Assembly (NCBI GenBank): GCA_039812685.1
Contig: JBDIBB010000007.1
Span: forward strand, 1-55,053
Length of the DNA: 55,053 nt
Source: JBDIBB01 sp039812685
GTDB lineage: Bacteria; Acidobacteriota; Vicinamibacteria; Vicinamibacterales; JAFNAJ01
Direction of reading: 5' to 3'
Within the stretch, counting starts at the first letter, position 1; the number at the start of each line of letters is the position of its first letter. The position numbers and the translations under genes were made by a program. Of the stretch, positions 54,694-55,053 are shown in pieces. The notes under the pieces were generated by a model. It saw only the letters and a list, made by a program, of their open reading frames with translations. It was not told the DNA's origin and did not search any database.

Positions 54694-55053
54694 ATGGTCA
54701 AGCCTCACGGCTGATTAGTACCAGTCAGCTGAGTGCCTCGCAGCACTTACACACCTGGCCTATCACCTGGTCGTCTTCCAGGAGCCTTCAGAGCCTTTCG
54801 GCTGGGGAGATCTCATCTTGTGGAGGGTTTCACGCTTAGATGCCTTCAGCGTTTCTCCCTTCCGAACGCAGCTACCCGGCGCTGCCGCTGGCGCGACAAC
54901 CGGTATACTGGAGGTTCGTCCAACCCGGTCCTCTCGTACTAAGGTCAGCCCCACTCAAATCTCCTGCGCCCATGGTAGATAGAGACCGAACTGTCTCGCG
55001 ACGTTCTAAACCCAGCTCACGTACCGCTTTAACCGGCGAACAGCCGGACCCTT
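54694..55053 (-). rRNA. rrl: 23S ribosomal RNA, 3' part only
   Basis: The last ~360 nt of 23S rRNA on the minus strand; the gene runs out of the window at 55053. Recognised by conserved 3' regions including the sarcin-ricin-loop area (AGTACGAGAGGACC, read on the minus strand) and the end GGTACTAATCAGCCGTGAGG. The 188-nt spacer to 5S (54506-54693) holds no tRNA. Confidence 0.95.

Overview
The window is about 55 kb of high-GC bacterial chromosome with dense, short-spaced genes. The mix of genes suggests an acidobacterium, possibly class Vicinamibacteria: a small microcompartment locus, a deoxyhypusine-synthase-like gene, a GlgE-type alpha-glucan pathway, an Omp85-type patatin, and a cdaA-ybbR-glmM block in a Gram-negative with outer-membrane proteins. 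This placement is an inference from gene content; no marker gene was searched. No IS element, prophage, integrase or CRISPR array was seen, so this looks like core chromosome.

Layout. (1) 1-3.1 kb: periplasmic cyclophilin, endonuclease III, an alginate-export-like porin. (2) 3.1-6.5 kb, minus strand: an operon of TPR protein, YHS-like membrane protein, class II aldolase, BMC-H shell protein, three BMC-P pentamer proteins and a small Cys-rich protein with an encapsulation-peptide-like N-terminus. This is a very compact bacterial microcompartment. (3) 6.5-18.1 kb, mostly minus: hydrolase, pdxJ, glmM, ybbR (cdaR), cdaA (c-di-AMP synthesis), folP, an outer-membrane barrel, a beta-lactamase-fold protein lacking its catalytic residues, a DUF4390-like gene, ftsH, tilS and a tRNA(CAT). 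(4) 18.2-29.4 kb: deoxyhypusine-synthase-like, queA, an epimerase, glgX and glgE, a flavin reductase-ACT fusion, a red-chlorophyll-catabolite-reductase-like protein, and maltokinase. (5) 29.4-38 kb, mostly minus: fabH, ruvB, ruvA, an NTPase, ruvC, yebC, a methyltransferase, a membrane protein, a DODA-type dioxygenase and an AI-2E-family permease. (6) 38-46.5 kb, plus: patatin-Omp85, GAF-like protein, FAD oxidoreductase, dihydrouridine synthase, PhoD-like phosphatase, lipid kinase. (7) 46.5-53.9 kb, plus: otsB, a membrane-sensor-fused otsA, marR, treS, a glycosyltransferase and a mechanosensitive-channel-like protein. (8) 54.3-55.05 kb, minus: 5S rRNA and the 3' end of 23S rRNA, the tail of an rrn operon.

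How the genes connect. OtsA and OtsB make trehalose. TreS converts it to maltose, maltokinase to maltose-1-phosphate, and GlgE extends alpha-glucan with it; GlgX debranches the glucan. A branching enzyme is not in the window. With the mechanosensitive protein, the possible compatible-solute glycosyltransferase and the c-di-AMP synthase, the window carries much of an osmotic and carbon-storage programme.

Regulation. Several genes (nth, the epimerase, a short ORF before glgX, glgE, the flavin reductase, maltokinase, the lipid kinase, otsA) have a TANNNT -10-like hexamer ending only 6-9 nt before the start codon. This suggests leaderless transcription. Other genes have conventional leaders with GGAGG-type ribosome binding sites.

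The most notable items are the minimal microcompartment locus, the sensor-OtsA fusion, the flavin reductase-ACT fusion, the RCCR-like protein, the apparently dead beta-lactamase paralogue, the leader ORF coupled to glgX, and a tRNA(CAT) directly upstream of tilS.
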